From Agapanthus africanus (taxonomy: Eukaryota; Streptophyta; Magnoliopsida; Asparagales; Amaryllidaceae), in contig CM057346.1 in assembly GCA_030015575.1 (NCBI GenBank), forward strand, positions 113,627,899-113,691,898: a stretch of DNA of 64,000 nucleotides, written 5' to 3'. The stretch's first letter is position 1, and each line of letters starts with the position of its first letter. The notes under the pieces were generated by a model. The model saw only the letters and a program-made list of their open reading frames with translations, was not told the origin of the DNA and ran no database searches. Positions 12,684 through 24,363 of this stretch are shown piece by piece. A program made the translations under genes and the position numbers.

Positions 12684-14728
12684 TGTTAGTGTATATGCCC
12701 TAGAGGCCATTACTGTATCATACTAGTTTGTATATTACTTGATGGAAGCTTGGGATATTCACAGTTGTATATACAATCTTGCTCGAAATGGTAGTATGAT
12801 ACTTGGTTTGTCTCTGCTTTAATATGTGCAAGTGTTTCTTTTAGCATATCGCTGATATACATATTAGTAGAGCCCTAAGGATCTTTGCTTGATTACCAGC
12901 GTTGTGATGGCGCTTACACTCGTGGGAGCTGGGTGATCTATAAGCACATCCTTATACAGGTCCCTAGTCATTGGACTATCGAGACAGGGCATCGATACTC
13001 CGGAGTAGACTAGCGTATGCACTTCTCATCCCAGCATGGGAGACGGTCTGTCCCACAGCCGTCAGTACGTCGTACTTGAGATAGTATGCGGGTGCTCGTT
13101 AGGTTACGAGTACACTGGACAGGACTCGTCGGGAACTGTTGGTTGGTATTATACCTATCGTCAGTTATCAGTTCCCAGGTGACATGAGTACAGCTTAGTC
13201 CGCTGACTTGACACTGTCACTTCGCCTCGAGTGTGTTCCCACTGCACTTTGATTACTACCCTACCACGGCTCAAAGGAGCCGTGCAAACAGGTAGTTTTT
13301 GGGTGCAGTCCCGAAGCACTTGGAGGCAGTGACGGTTAGACAGGATTCGTCTCTCCCGGTATTGGGGGTTGACATCGCGCTGTGTCCAGGAGAGCCATTA
13401 CATGAGTAGTCCCTGGCCAGGGCAAGCGAGATATACTGGTAGGTTTCCAGTGCTATCTCAGGGTGTTCTGGGCTACACTCCGACATGACTTTTACCGCTA
13501 TTAGGGGACTGACGTTCACCGCCCCCCTAGGCCCGCCATGCGATGTATCAGACGAACATACCGGACTGTACGGAGACTGTTACATACAGGCTCAGTAGGA
13601 GTTCAGATGGGGTTCACCTCGTCAGTCTTCTTATCGGCATCTAGCTGGGGACCGTTACGTACAGCTAGTGCCGCTTGCGGTCTGTGGTTACACCCACTGC
13701 CAGCGTAGTGTCGAGTCTTTAGAGTCCCACACAGAGAGCTATTCGCCTTTAGGAAAAATGAGTAGAGGTCGCATGGTTTTGCGACAGGGTTCGTTCACAT
13801 CCGCTAACTTGTGCACGTTTGCTGTCCGGACAGTTTATACTAGCGGGCTTTGGTTTAAGCCGGATCCTAGTATATGATTTGGGATTGGTTTTATCTCATT
13901 GTATTCGTGTTCCTCGGATCACGAATACGGGTGCGTATGCACAGTTGCTTGAGATAGAGGAAGAGGACTTTGATTAGGGCTAATGACCATTGTCATTTTA
14001 TTAACCCTAATGCTTATGTGTGTATTATGGTTAATTGATATTAGTTTAATATAATTATGCATGGTTATGGTTGTTGACCATTTGACCTCCTTGACTTATT
14101 GACCTAGGTTGACACTTTGACCATCATCATTTCATTTGGAAGATACTCTTTGATCCTTGCAATTTGCATTAAAAATGAAATGATAATGGTCATGTCTTGA
14201 TTAACCATGATAATTATCTAGCTAATTATCAATTTATAATAATTCATACATATATGTGAGAATGGTTCATTTTTCTCTCATTCTATTATTTACTTTCTCT
14301 CTCTTGTTCTTCCTCTCCCTCAAGCTCTCCCCTCTCATGTGTTGAGAAACACTTGAGCTTGAGAAAAACCACTTCTTGATAATCTCTACTCTCATCTAGG
14401 GTTCTAGGATTAGCACTTCTAGCACCCTAGTTACTTCTAGCTTGGAGTTAAGGCCAAAGGTCGAGGCTTTCGGGTGGATCCTTCTTCGACGTGAGAAGAT
14501 GACAAAGGTGATCCCTTTCTACTACTCCAAGAAGCAAGGAGAGAAGGACATAAAGCCCTAGGTATAACCGTTCTAACCCTTAGCTAGTTTCTAGTTAGCT
14601 TTAGCTTGTTTTTGTTTAGCAAAAATCCTTCTTTGTCTAATCCATGTTGCCTATAGTTGATAAAAATTTGATTTTTATTCCGTTTTCCGCCTCCCCGTAA
14701 GTACCGGGGTGGGCAACGTGGACTTACA
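12684..14728 (+). repeat. 3' LTR of element A
   Basis: 2045 bp, the same length as the 5' LTR and collinear with it throughout. It ends TTACA and is followed by the target duplication TCTAT. Differences from the 5' copy are scattered substitutions. Confidence 0.95.
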
Positions 14729-15420
14729 TCTATATGTAACTTCGGCTAGTCGGGTCGCATTGATATGACCTACTCTACAATACCTCAAGAAGGATTCGTT
14801 CATTTCTGAACTCTTCCTCTTGTGTGTGTTCTGTACGTTAAGAAATGTGGTTTGATTTAGAACGTCTATGCTTTTAGATAACGTGCCTGAACCGATCAAC
14901 TCTTGATATAGGAAATTTTCAAAACATTATCTAACAATACAAAATTATATCCTTCTTTACTAATAAAAAGACTGATATGATATTGTATATCAGGTTCGGT
15001 ATCTAATAACATTCGTTCAGAATCAATGTATTCTGGTAATACAGGGTGATAACTACCAGCAGACTTGGCTGCAACACTTGCACCGTTTCTATCTCATGAA
15101 ATTTATCACCCGTTCTCAGTTCTCTACCTATCTGTAGCCCATGTAACAAATTACATATTTGGGATCCTGATCCGGTATCAAATGCCTAGGACGTAAAGGA
15201 TATTTGAGAAACAGTTCTGTGTAATGAACACACCCGAAGAAGATGTATCAACATGCACTTTCTTCGTTTGGGCAGCACTGGAATTCTGGTAATCCCCTAT
15301 TTCCTGCTCTGTCTTATAACAATTATAAGTTGTAGCGGGACCAACGTTCCCTAACGCAGTATAACAAGCGGGTTCGGTCAATACATCCGTATTATTATCT
15401 TCATTTAAGGCGTGACACGG
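14729..15420 (-). pseudogene. Element B: integrase zinc-binding and protease-region remains, no gag
   Basis: Resumption of B on the far side of A. On the minus strand it encodes a WHCRLGHIN-like integrase zinc-binding segment ([16 protein letters not shown]), the LDTGSG-type protease region and the linker starting [15 protein letters not shown], which also opens the coding part of C and F. Upstream of that linker the sequence passes directly into leader sequence (about 15400-15440). No gag or zinc knuckle is present. The element is broken several times. Confidence 0.82.
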
Positions 15421-15854
15421 TCGCTACCCAGAGAGAGATAGAAGAAAACACTCAGCGTGCGCTTTTACAAGATTAGATTGGTTATCAATTTATCTAATCA
15501 GGATGTCTCCCACTGTTTTAGTCAAATCTTCCTTCAAACTCTAAAAGGAAAGACTAGCCGGGATTAATTACACCCTACAAGTTCGCCAATCTTTCAGCCA
15601 AGCCAGTGCCGGTACTTTGAGGGAGGTTCCCGTGCTTTCGCACGGACCTAATTAAAGTAAACCTCGTTTTTCCAGGGGCGTAACCCCGTTAACACCTTTC
15701 TAGACACCTACTTGATCGGCTAATTGTAATGTGTAAAACTCTACCATGAGTAACTCTTACTCGCAGTGGGTATCGGGATCCAACTATCTCATAGAAGATA
15801 TGCAATCTTATTGCAAATTTCAACACTTGAAATTCCCAATAATATTTTACCCCT

Positions 15855-16070
15855 AGCAGCTATATGACCTTAACATGGTCAACAAATTATAAGTGCTAGT
15901 CAAGTTCAACCCATCATTTCCCGATTGAATTAAACCCATCCGCACGACCCTTAACATGGTCAACAAAGTCGCACGACTACCCTAATCCAACGCATCATAT
16001 GCTTATATAGATAAGCACTAATCAGTTACCGCACACTACGCCTTAACATGGTCAACAAACGTAGCATGAA
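15855..16070 (-). other. Three repeated stem-loops in the leader of B
   Basis: On the minus strand the core TTTGTTGACCATGTTAAGG occurs three times without change (plus-strand positions 15868-15886, 15949-15967, 16041-16059). Spacings are 81 and 92. Complementary arms flank the copies (CTACG/CGTAG at 16036-16064, CGAC/GTCG at the middle copy). Inside the core TTGAC can pair with GTTAA around CAT. Confidence 0.75.
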
Positions 16071-16196
16071 TACTAACTAGTACTTATCTGAAATGACGGA
16101 GGGCTACGATGGGTTTTTAAGAAAACCCTTTTCGTAATGAACTTGATATCGTTGTAGAATCGAGTGATTTTAAATGGAATGTTTTTTAGGCTTTTC

Positions 16197-16445
16197 TAGT
16201 TTCGCTAAAGAGGTCACTCCCGGTGAAGGGATCGTCGGCTCTTGCCTCATCGAATAAGGTGCAGGATATTTCACAAATACCGCTGTGCAAAGTAAGAACT
16301 ATAGAAGCAATCAAAAGACAAACCGAGTTTGTAGTATCTGCTAGTTTCACTAAAGAGGTCACTCCCGTGAAGGGATCTTGGCTCTTTCCTTATCGAATAA
16401 GGTGCTGGATGTTCTACAAGGAACACCACTATACAAAGCAAGAAA
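16197..16445 (-). repeat. Two-copy tandem repeat in the leader of B
   Basis: Two related units of about 105 bp, spaced about 142 bp apart (from 16197 and 16339). Each holds a CTAAAGAGGTCACTCCCG stretch and the CCTCATCGAATAAGG or related hairpin. The same pair is found in F (41318-41570) and C (49283-49530). It is not seen in A. Confidence 0.75.
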
Positions 16446-18432
16446 TAGAGCTACCAGTTTTTAAACAAGTTTCTAAAATATCTTTAGGTTTCTTTTATTT
16501 CATTAATCTTATTAATGAAGTCACATTTTAATTATGCTTCACAAGCATCAGATATGAAACGAAAAAAACAATATATAATATATATCTCATATATATAATA
16601 TAAAAATTCATCTCAGCCAGTAATATGATCTCATCACAGAACATTGCAGCAGAAGAACATATATGAAATATTGGATATACTAGGACGTCCGTGTTTTAAT
16701 ACGAGCCTGTATAAAACACGGATTCCACGGTCGCGATGAATAGCCAAACCCACATCCCTAGACCCCTACGAGAGTGGCAAGCTAGGGTTAGGAGACCCGG
16801 TCTCGACGCCTCAAGATGGTCTCCCACTGGACCCTAGAATCCGGTTACTTGTGCTCCCCGCCTTGGGTCTACCTAATGCAGAAAAGTAAATAATATACAA
16901 TTGTGACATCATCCTCAGCCCGGAAGTGCCCCAATAAAAGAATATTACATACAAATGAATTTTACATGAATGAAAATAAAAACCCTCATCTCACATAAAA
17001 CCCCCGGCTATGCAGAACACGACGATCCAATATAACAAATCACAGCAACACATAATATCTCATATCATCAACGTAAGTAAGTATGCATACACCGATTGTC
17101 GTTGATGTATAACAACGAAAACCGGCGATACAACTACATACTACACTTATGGTCACAGAAAAGAAAGTGTAAAACTACAACAGTTGGAATCCGCAACCTT
17201 TTTAGACATCGCATGCCTAACTAAATGAATTCCTTAGACATCGCATGCCTAACAATTATAAACCCCGCATTTTAGTCTCATTATCGAAAACACTTTTCAA
17301 TATCAAGTCGGGCAATTCAACAAGATTCCCGACATCCTGATCGAATGCTCGTCGCAAACTTTAGTAGACGGCCGCACCCCTGGATGCCGTCGACGAAGTG
17401 CACTAAGGCGGAACACCGCTGCCGCGAGCACCGGAACGGATGCTTTTGGCGACGGGGTTCTCCTACAGTCACTTGGTCAGGGCTATAGGGGTGGCTGTCT
17501 ATTAAGTTTACCCGGCGAGTATCCGCGTACGCTAGGTGATTGCAACGGACTTTTGATCACATCAAAATTCCGTGACAACCGATCATCTGAGACTGAACTG
17601 CTAGATTTATAACATTCAAATTAGTTATCTCATAACTACATGTGGATTCCAAATATTGTATCACATTCCAGATAAACAGACAATGTTAAACTTTCCGATC
17701 AAATAAACAAACACCCAAGATTTCCCAAATAGCTCAACACTTGAGCGAAGTTCAAAAAATATCCATCACATGCCACAGTACCGATGGTCCAGCCGTAGAA
17801 AGGTCAAGCCAACGCCTCACATGTGGCAGCGCCGTACTGCCCCAAACCCTAAGGTTCAGAGGCAATTCAGACGGTCACATAATCGAGTTAAGGTTTGTGT
17901 TCTTCTAGAGGGTCCACCGTGTTACTTGCATGATTTTCCGGAAGTTCAAACTCGAGAAAAAATCCAACTTTTGAAAAATTTTCCGACAGGGGAAAAAGTG
18001 AGTTATTGATATCCGTTCGAAATTTTTAACAGGTTCTAAAATTATCCGGGAAAAAAAAATTAAATGAAGTTAAATTATCCGATCGAATCAACGAGTCCCT
18101 AATACATCCCAGAAAACTCAACACTTGAGTAGAATTAAAATTCCCAGAATAATCAGGAAATACATACGGATATTACTGTGCCAAAAACAAACCCTAATGC
18201 TACAGTTTGGCCGCGGAACCGCAGCGCAAGCCATGGTACGGCCGCGGTTCCGCGGTGCTTTAATGGTGTCAGAGTCTCGTTTTTCACCGTAATTCCTAAA
18301 ATACCCTGCTGATTTTTCTGAGTAATATTAATGCAGAAAAAATCACATTTTAAAAAAATTTTTAGAAACTAGGGTTTTACGGGTATTCGGAGTTCAATCG
18401 GACTTTAAACTTCGTCTAAAGCTCTAACTTGT

Positions 18433-18443
18433 CTCTGATACCA
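18433..18443 (-). other. Primer binding site of element B
   Basis: TGGTATCAGAG on the minus strand, complementary to initiator Met-tRNA, directly adjoining the 5' LTR. The adjoining LTR terminus is slightly worn compared with C. Confidence 0.8.
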
Positions 18444-20035
18444 CATTAGGGATGCTAGGCACTCTCACAAGGGTCTATAAGGCATCAACCATACCCGATT
18501 TAAAATTTAGACGTGCCGAACAACCCTAACCAAGATCTTTAAATTAGAGATTAGGCGAAACAAACCATGTTAAACAGTTTAACACTAAGAGTTTGGGATT
18601 ACAACCTTTGTAGTCCGGTCCTTCACTTCTAAAGCTCCATGTTGAGGTCCCTTCGCTGCGATCATCGAGTATCCGGACTCTAGAGAGGCACCATGAAGAG
18701 AAAGATGCAAGCTTGCTTCCGATCTTCGATAACAAAGATGATCTACCTTGAAGTTTCATTAACACAAGCTCTCACTCACTAAATGAAATGAACACCCTAA
18801 TCTAAATAGATAGGATAGATTAGGATGATGAAGTAGGATTTTAGCACTCTTTTGTTTTCTTAATCTCACTCAAAATCATCACTAATGAAAAAGCTAGTAA
18901 GCTTTTCCATGAAAGAAGAAGAAGGAAGAAGAAGATCTAATCCTTTTGTGATGAATAATGAAACTCAAGTATAAGGTTAGAAATGCAACCATGGTATATG
19001 TAACCCTTGTAGAGATTTAACCAAGGTTAAAAGGTTTGGTTGGGTTAAACAAATATCTATGCAAAATATCAGCACAAATATCTTTGCACAAAACAAAACA
19101 AAGCCTTCTAGAAGGTTCTGGAAAAGATTAACCCAAATCAAACCCTAACCATGTTTAATCTCCACTAAACATGTTGCATTAATAACCCTAACATGTTACA
19201 ATATTATATATCACATATACAATATTTATTGTAACAAAATAAAATAATACAATTAACATATATCGCATATATATCAATGTATTACCCGAGTGAGAAAAAG
19301 AATCTTTTAGTGAGCTTATATCAGTTAATTTAATTTAATAAATCAAATATATAATTATACATCAAATTATCGAATCAACACTTGATCCGATAATCCGGCT
19401 ATTTCACAAATAACCGACTAATATAATCTGTATCAGTTCATCGAATCAACACTTGATCCGATGACCCCGGCTATATCACATATACCCGGCCGATAGCTCA
19501 TATCGCGAGAATCTAATACGGTATCACATACACGTATTGTTCTCGGTCCCTCACATATTATATATGTGCTCCTATTCCGTTTTGCCTGAGTCAAGAAACC
19601 TCTGTGTAGGACTCTAAAGAATCGTCAATACGCCGGCAGTAGGTGATGATCATATCAAACACCCACAGGCTGCAAGCGGTCAGCTAAATGTAACAGGCAC
19701 CCAGGTATTGAGCGATCAGAAGATCAACAAGCAAGCCTGTACATTCTCCTATGAATCCAATCATTAACACCCCCATACGTTCCGGTCTCTTCATCTGATA
19801 TGTCGCATATCTCGTCTAGGGGTGGTAAACGCCAGACCCCAGTAGCTTGATAAGTCGTGTCGATATGAAGTCTATAACAGTTCAAGAAACTACTGATAAC
19901 ACTTACCAGTAGATCTCACCAACCATGGCCAGGGATTTCCAGTTATAGCCAATCGAATACAGCGCAACATCAACTCCCTATACCGGGAGAGACGAAACCC
20001 CTCCTATCGCTCATTGCCTCCATGTGATTCGGGAC
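18444..20035 (-). repeat. 5' LTR of element B, inner part
   Basis: The part of the LTR nearest the primer site, in minus orientation. It is collinear with the LTRs of C and H: it has the same GCACTCTC terminus region, palindrome block (19366-19490) and CTATACCGGGAGAGACG segment (about 19980). At 20031-20035 the target duplication GGGAC marks the insertion of D, and the LTR continues at 28600. Without D the LTR would be about 2.19 kb, close to the 2222 bp of C. Confidence 0.88.
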
Positions 20036-21322
20036 TAATTAGTTCCAAAAATATGAGTTTACCGCAATCAGAAACGGTGTCGCTTCACAGCTAGCCGGTG
20101 AGTACGGGTCGATCCACAGAGACGGGTAAATTTCTTTTATATGTTTTAACGAGTTGATTCAAAATGTTGTTTTGATTGGTCTATAAAAATCTATAAAAAC
20201 TAGATCTAATTAATCTAATTAAGAGTCTTGCTAGGGTTAGGCTTTGGGGAAGTTTTGGAGATTAACGTTTTTCCTCACCGCTTTCAATGCCTTATTTTTT
20301 TAGATCTATTAGATGTTAATGTAATTATTAATAAAGTGGATCCAAATCTTTTGGGAAGATGTTTCTTCCTCTAGATTTGTATCCTTCCTTTGTTGATAAT
20401 TACCCTAACCCCCACGGAAAACGCGCGCAACCGGCCCTTTATACTACGGTTCATCGTTACCTCGAAGGGTAGGATGCCGCAGGGAGCGGTTGTGCTCGTA
20501 TGCGTAGAGTTCTAATTCATTAGGTGAAAGTGGCATTGAAAGGGGTAAGAGATCTCATCTCTCAACCCTTTCCCTAAGGCTAACCCTAACAAGCGAGGAG
20601 ATTACTCGCTCATTAGGGGATGAGAAAACATTTTAATTAAAAGAAACAGAAATAACATACCTTCCTAAGTTGACGGCTCCCTCCAAACAAGAAGAACAGA
20701 TCTGAATTTATCTCTCAGAAATTCTGAATTTTATTGATTGAAAAGAGGCATAGCGTTTTACAATTTTGAGATTACAATTTATAAGTAAACAGGAGAATTA
20801 GGGTTTCAGAGTCTCGCACATGCGCAATTACTGATTTGACCTCTAAAAATCCCAACACCCGAACTGTCGTGGCAACAGAAGAAAAATCCACCGACACGGG
20901 CATTAGACGGCCGCGGATCCGCGGCATTGGTTGGCTTGGGCCGCGGATCCGCGGCCCTTTGGTGGTCTTAGGCCGCCAAACTTTTGGGCTTTCTTCAGTG
21001 GTTCTTGGGCTCTGTATTTTTATATGTATTTTCTCTGTTGGGCTTCTGGGTCTTCTCCAGATCTTCAGTGAAAACTTGTTCGTATCTTTTGACCATTCAC
21101 TTGACATTTTGGACCTTGTACTGTTCTTCGTCTAGGCTTGACTAGGATTCGTCTAATAGTTGGTCAAAAGTTCCTTTTTCTGTTGTTTTGTGTCTTTTTC
21201 ACTGTATTTGCTCCAGAAACCTGTATCCTGTAATATGCAACAAACGTGCGTCAAGAGCACCTGTTTATTTATAAGGAAGATAAGAATAGGGGAATGATAA
21301 ATGCAATATTATGGTCTGAACA
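20036..21322 (-). repeat. 3' LTR of element D
   Basis: 1287 bp, collinear with 27308-28594. On the plus strand it starts TAATTAGTTCC and ends GGTCTGAACA. It carries the two GC-rich palindromes CCGCGGATCCGCGG at 20911-20924 and 20941-20954. Read on the minus strand, a TATAAATA sequence lies at 21266-21273, about 50 bases from the LTR start. Confidence 0.94.
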
Positions 21323-21337
21323 AATACCCCCAAACTT
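21323..21337 (-). other. Polypurine tract of element D
   Basis: AAGTTTGGGGGTATT on the minus strand, immediately before the 3' LTR. A near copy occurs at 22621-22638 inside the element. Confidence 0.85.
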
Positions 21338-22788
21338 ACCTTTTGCTCGTCCTCTAGCAAATTTATTATTTATTCACTAAAATCCTAACCGCACTTTCGC
21401 AGGGAAACGCGATTGCACTGAGCACGTACAACAAGCCGTTAAACCTCTAGGTGTCCCTAGTAGGAGGAGTGTTGTCTCCTGAGGGTTTTCAGCTGATTAC
21501 ACCCACAAAATCCTATCAACTCGGCCCATTGACTTTTGTTCTCCAATTAAGTTTTCTAAAATGGAATTCTATTATCTTTTGACTCGCAAATTATCCACCC
21601 ACATTCTTCACACTTCCTCATTATTTAACTTAAGATTATATATGTTATGTAGACCTACTTAGCTTTCGGCATCTCCTAAGTTTTCCTTCTAGGGTTACAT
21701 CTCCACTCAGGAATTTCTATCGACTCTATTTAAGATACAAGTTCTATTCTTCACTCCTTTCTCTCATCTAAACACCAATCACATACCCCTACGTGTGTGT
21801 ATAAGTCACCCCTACACTTGGAAATTCAAATTAAGCAATCAACCCCTTGTCCGTTGTCCAAAGTACTAATTAGTTGGTGAATTTAAATGAAATTTGCTTA
21901 CACATCCTTCATGCGACCGTTAATACTTCTTGAGGTACCAACGACCGATTACAAAATGCGCTTGCACTTTAAAGCGTACTTCCTAGTCTTTGCAACACCC
22001 AAGGCTTTAGCAGTGACTCCCAAACCAGTTGGTCTAAGGCACTAGGTGATGAAGCACCCTCGCTAAATATTTTTCTATTTTTACAGCCTTAAGTAATCAC
22101 AAAAACCAGTGTCCATTTTTTTCTTTATTCACTTTTTTTTTATTTTCATTGTACTAAGGACTTTAGACAAGAGCATTTCAAGGTCTCTTCTACTATTCCA
22201 AGTTTCAAGGTGCGTGAATGTGCAAATTGTAGGGTATACATTTTCAGAATTTAGACTTAAGCTAGGAACTATTTTTCAGACTTATACTCTAATAAGAACA
22301 TCAATACTCTTCCTTTGTTTCGACTTAGCCCAAGAAGTGAACCCAAAATTTGCCTATTTCTAAATAAACTACAAGGCATATACTTTCTACCGTTAAACTT
22401 TAAGGAATGTTATTTTTAGGGTTTTTAATTCACTAAGTCTAAGCTCTAGTTGTTCCTAAATAGTTAACTTATTTGTCAAACTCAAGTCAATTAGCCAAAA
22501 TTGAATACAATAATTTTTATAATTTTTGAAAATTTTCAATTTTTTATGGGTTTTCAAACAAGTATGCAAATGCAAAAATATGTATAAATGAATGCGGAGG
22601 AAGAAGACGTACCGAGCATAAATACCCCCAAACTTGAACTTGACAGTGTCCTCACTGTCATACTAAACCAAGAGGGTCAAAATACCTGCACTTCCCTGTT
22701 TATTTATTTATAATTTTTTTTATTGTTAAGAAAAACAAAAATATACAAAAAGGCCCTCCCCCAAACTTCATTTAAACTATGTTAGACA
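21338..22788 (-). other. Noncoding 3' third of element D
   Basis: About 1.45 kb of AT-rich sequence between the protease region and the 3' polypurine tract, where an autonomous gypsy element would carry reverse transcriptase, RNase H and integrase. I see none of their motifs on either strand. It holds a second polypurine-like motif (22621-22638) beside the hairpin GACAGTG/CACTGTC (22642-22659). Confidence 0.75.
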
Positions 22789-24306
22789 TTACTGCCAAAC
22801 TTTGCCTGGACCAAACGTCAACACCAACCAGTTGAAAAATTTATCAGTAAAGAGTATTGGTTGGTGGAAGAATAAGTTGTAGCGATTCGCAAAGAATTGG
22901 GAAAGATAGAAGTAGTGGTATGGGAGGTGTGGAGGTGAATATACAGGTGATGGTGATGCATCGAAACGAGAATGTAAATGATCAGCAATCAGTGGAGTAT
23001 TGGCATTCTCGTAACTTATTAAAAGAAATGGGGGTATTTCAACTTCTAAAGGAGGAGGTTGACTCACCACAATACCCCCAAAATGTTCCTGTGGGTCCTC
23101 TATTGACTCGGCATCATCCATCAATTGTGTATGATATTCAATTATGAGGGAACTGATCTCCTCGATGTCCGCCATAGTCCCACCGAAAACTTGCCGCCTA
23201 TCTTGTAAGACCATTAAGAGGACGTTCTCTTGCTCGAGGTCTAGAGAGACCGATATGATAATGGGAAAGGTCTCATTCTCACCTATGTAAGCATATCTAA
23301 GGTGAGACGGCAAGGGCGTGAGTTCGAGTTTCGGAGGCGAAAGAATCATTGCGGAATCTACCTCGAACTCAAAGGACTCCAACACAGGTTCGAAATCACT
23401 GCAAACAACCGATTTGAATGGCTCGACTGACTCATCCAAAAATTCAAACGACTCATATTCGGGCTGTGAGTCGTCATCATCCAAAAAAGTGAAACATTCA
23501 TAATCAACATCGGTTGTGTCAACGGTGGTAGGCTCAAGGAGGGACGCACTAGTGGCGTCAAAACTGTTTTCATTAAACAAGAATCTTTCAAGCTCGCAGT
23601 CCTCCTGCGTGATTTCGTGAATAGAGCAAACTTCTCGTGTACTAGTTTTTGGCACGGGGGGCAGACTTCCCATCTTATAAATATTGAACTCACTAGAAAT
23701 CTTCCCAAAGGATAGAGTCATGGAGCCATTGCGACAATTTATTACGGCATTGGAAGTGGCCAAAAATGGTCGACCAAGAATCACTGGAATTTGGTTTCTT
23801 GGGTTAGCAACAGGTTGTGTATCCATAACGATAAAATCAACGGGGAATATGAACTCCCCCACTTTGATCAACACATCCTCTAGCTGACCCCTTGGATGGG
23901 TGATTGATCGATCAGCCATTTGGAGAGTGCAACGAGTGGGTTTCAACTCTCCAACCCCTAATTGTTCGTACACGGAGTAGGGAATCACGTTAACACTAGA
24001 CCCAAGATCTAAAAGTGCTCGATTAATTTTCTTATCCCCAATTGTGATGGAAATCGTAGGACAGCCGGGGTCCTTTCATTTTTGGGGTAAGGTTTGATGG
24101 TGGTTAATAGCATTGCTCACTGCACTAGCCACTAGCACTTTCTTGGGTACTTGAGATGCTTTTCTCTTTGAGGTGCATAAGCCCTTTAAGATTTTCGCGT
24201 ATGAAGGGACTTGTTGGATTGCATCCAAGAGAGGTATATTTATGCTAACCTGCTTAAATATCTCCACAATCTTCTCCTCTTGTGCAGTTGGTTTATTAGG
24301 ACTCAA
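22789..24306 (-). pseudogene. Protease region of element D
   Basis: Gypsy-type aspartic protease remains. The minus strand encodes a linker typical of Athila-like proteins (FKQVSINIPLLDAIQQVPSY, about 24180-24260). A DLGSS active-site stretch near 24010 follows, then IPYSVYEQLGVGELKPTRC, the flap region and PVILGRPFLATSNAVI. After the protease comes an acidic, Phe-rich stretch, then LPSHLRYAYIGENETFPIII. In autonomous relatives that last motif leads into reverse transcriptase, but here no polymerase motif follows. The protease would mature Gag. The region is broken and treated as a fossil. Confidence 0.82.
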
Positions 24307-24363
24307 CCTGTTTGGAAATGGTGCATTTTGAAAATTAGTCGAGTCAAATGTCTGTGGAGTAGA

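Larger units (their letters stand above)
1157..14728 (+). mobile_element. Element A: Ty1/copia (Angela type) with two nested LTR inserts
   Basis: A plus-strand copia element bounded by two LTRs of exactly 2045 bp that start TGTTAG and end TTACA. It is flanked by a perfect 5-bp target duplication, TCTAT (1152-1156 and 14729-14733). Order: 5' LTR, Met-tRNA primer site, about 2 kb leader, gag, protease, integrase, an inverted LTR insert, reverse-transcriptase remains, a solo LTR insert, RNase H, polypurine tract, 3' LTR. It is inserted in the integrase region of minus-strand element B. The LTR pair differs at roughly 2% of sites by eye, so the insertion is young. It is the only copia copy here with a recognisable gag. 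The coding part is broken several times. Confidence 0.95.
15421..18432 (-). other. Untranslated leader of element B
   Basis: Homologous to the leader of C (47446-50283) in reverse. Going from gag-side to primer-site: the stem-loop trio (15860-16065), a two-copy tandem repeat (16197-16445), the leader block matching C near 48700-48900 (about 16690-16870), a block at about 17300-17595 shared with F but absent from C, and a GC-rich palindrome at 18211-18255. No coding region is supported. Confidence 0.8.

Noticed and set aside
16223-16531. 102-residue frame in the leader of B
   Set aside because: Falls across the two-copy leader repeat; counterparts in F and C do not keep it.
20772-21135. Overlapping 99- and 111-residue frames on both strands of the D LTR, repeated at 28044-28407
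   Set aside because: Both LTR copies descend from one sequence, so the repetition is not independent evidence. No codon-like pattern or known domain; the palindromes give arginine/glycine-rich chance frames.
23318-23503. Serine-rich frame on the plus strand
   Set aside because: Reverse-strand shadow of the acidic stretch after the protease of D.
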